Assembly: GCF_030823405.1 (NCBI RefSeq)
Contig: NZ_JAUSXC010000001.1
Coordinates: forward strand, 2,835,001 to 2,899,000
From: Chryseobacterium ginsenosidimutans
GTDB lineage: Bacteria; Bacteroidota; Bacteroidia; Flavobacteriales; Weeksellaceae
Direction of reading: 5' to 3'
DNA: 64,000 nt
Each line of letters starts with the position of its first letter. The first letter of the stretch is position 1. The notes under the pieces were generated by a model. It worked only from the letters and a program-made list of their open reading frames with translations. It searched no databases and had not been told where the DNA came from. This document shows, piece by piece, positions 63,648-64,000 of the stretch. A program made the translations under genes and the position numbers.

Positions 63648-64000
<353 letters not shown>

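Overview
The window looks like a chromosomal segment of a flavobacterium of the Chryseobacterium/Weeksellaceae type (Bacteroidota). Seen directly: AT-rich DNA, no Shine-Dalgarno-like leaders, promoters with the Bacteroidota -7 element TAnnTTTG, a SusC/SusD pair, one protein with a type IX secretion (T9SS) C-terminal sorting domain, and small dispersed palindromic repeats between genes. The genus is inferred. I found no rRNA, tRNA, CRISPR array, transposase or phage gene.

Layout. (1) 1-1890: an alpha/beta hydrolase (cut by the window edge), a MaoC-like hydratase and a chloroperoxidase-like hydrolase, behind a perfect 30-bp palindrome. (2) 2026-6120: galT, galK and a transaldolase/fructose-6-P aldolase, then an AraC regulator. 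(3) 6298-6891: a small secreted orphan. (4) 6943-17144: a xylan operon read leftwards: GH127, sialate-type acetylesterase, GPH symporter, lipoprotein GH10 xylanase, cytoplasmic GH43 and GH67 alpha-glucuronidase. (5) 17671-18354: a Nudix-type regulator (AraR-like). (6) 18420-25470: araB-araD-araA-galM-sodium/sugar symporter. (7) 25608-30247: GH3 and GH51. (8) 30448-51331: a roughly 20-kb run of eleven secreted enzymes (GH43 x5, esterase, GH31, GH115 x2, GH97, GH30). (9) 51504-62244: a second Nudix regulator, xylB, xylA, susC, susD, uxuA and an SDR fructuronate-reductase candidate. (10) 62965-64000: housekeeping frr and the end of pyrH.

How it fits together. Most of the window is one decorated-xylan (glucurono-arabinoxylan) utilisation locus. 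Surface and periplasmic enzymes cut the backbone (GH10, GH30) and remove acetyl/feruloyl esters, arabinose (GH43, GH51, GH127), methylglucuronate (GH115, GH67) and alpha-xylose (GH31). SusCD, the GPH symporter and the sodium symporter import products. XylAB and AraABD feed D-xylulose-5-P into the pentose phosphate pathway, where the transaldolase could help. UxuA plus the SDR handle the uronate branch, although no uronate isomerase or KDG enzymes are present here.

The most interesting signal is regulatory. A dyad of the form TTAAGTGT-N7-ACAYTTAA occurs upstream of the AraR-like gene, araB, GH3, the transaldolase and the xylR-like gene. The araB and GH3 promoters share 32 identical bases, and the GH127 operon keeps half of the site at the same spacing. 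Both local regulators carry degenerate Nudix boxes, so a pentose-sensing, catalytically dead Nudix repressor system is the likely controller (inference). Two or three families of dispersed palindromic repeats and terminators bracketing susCD are further points of interest.
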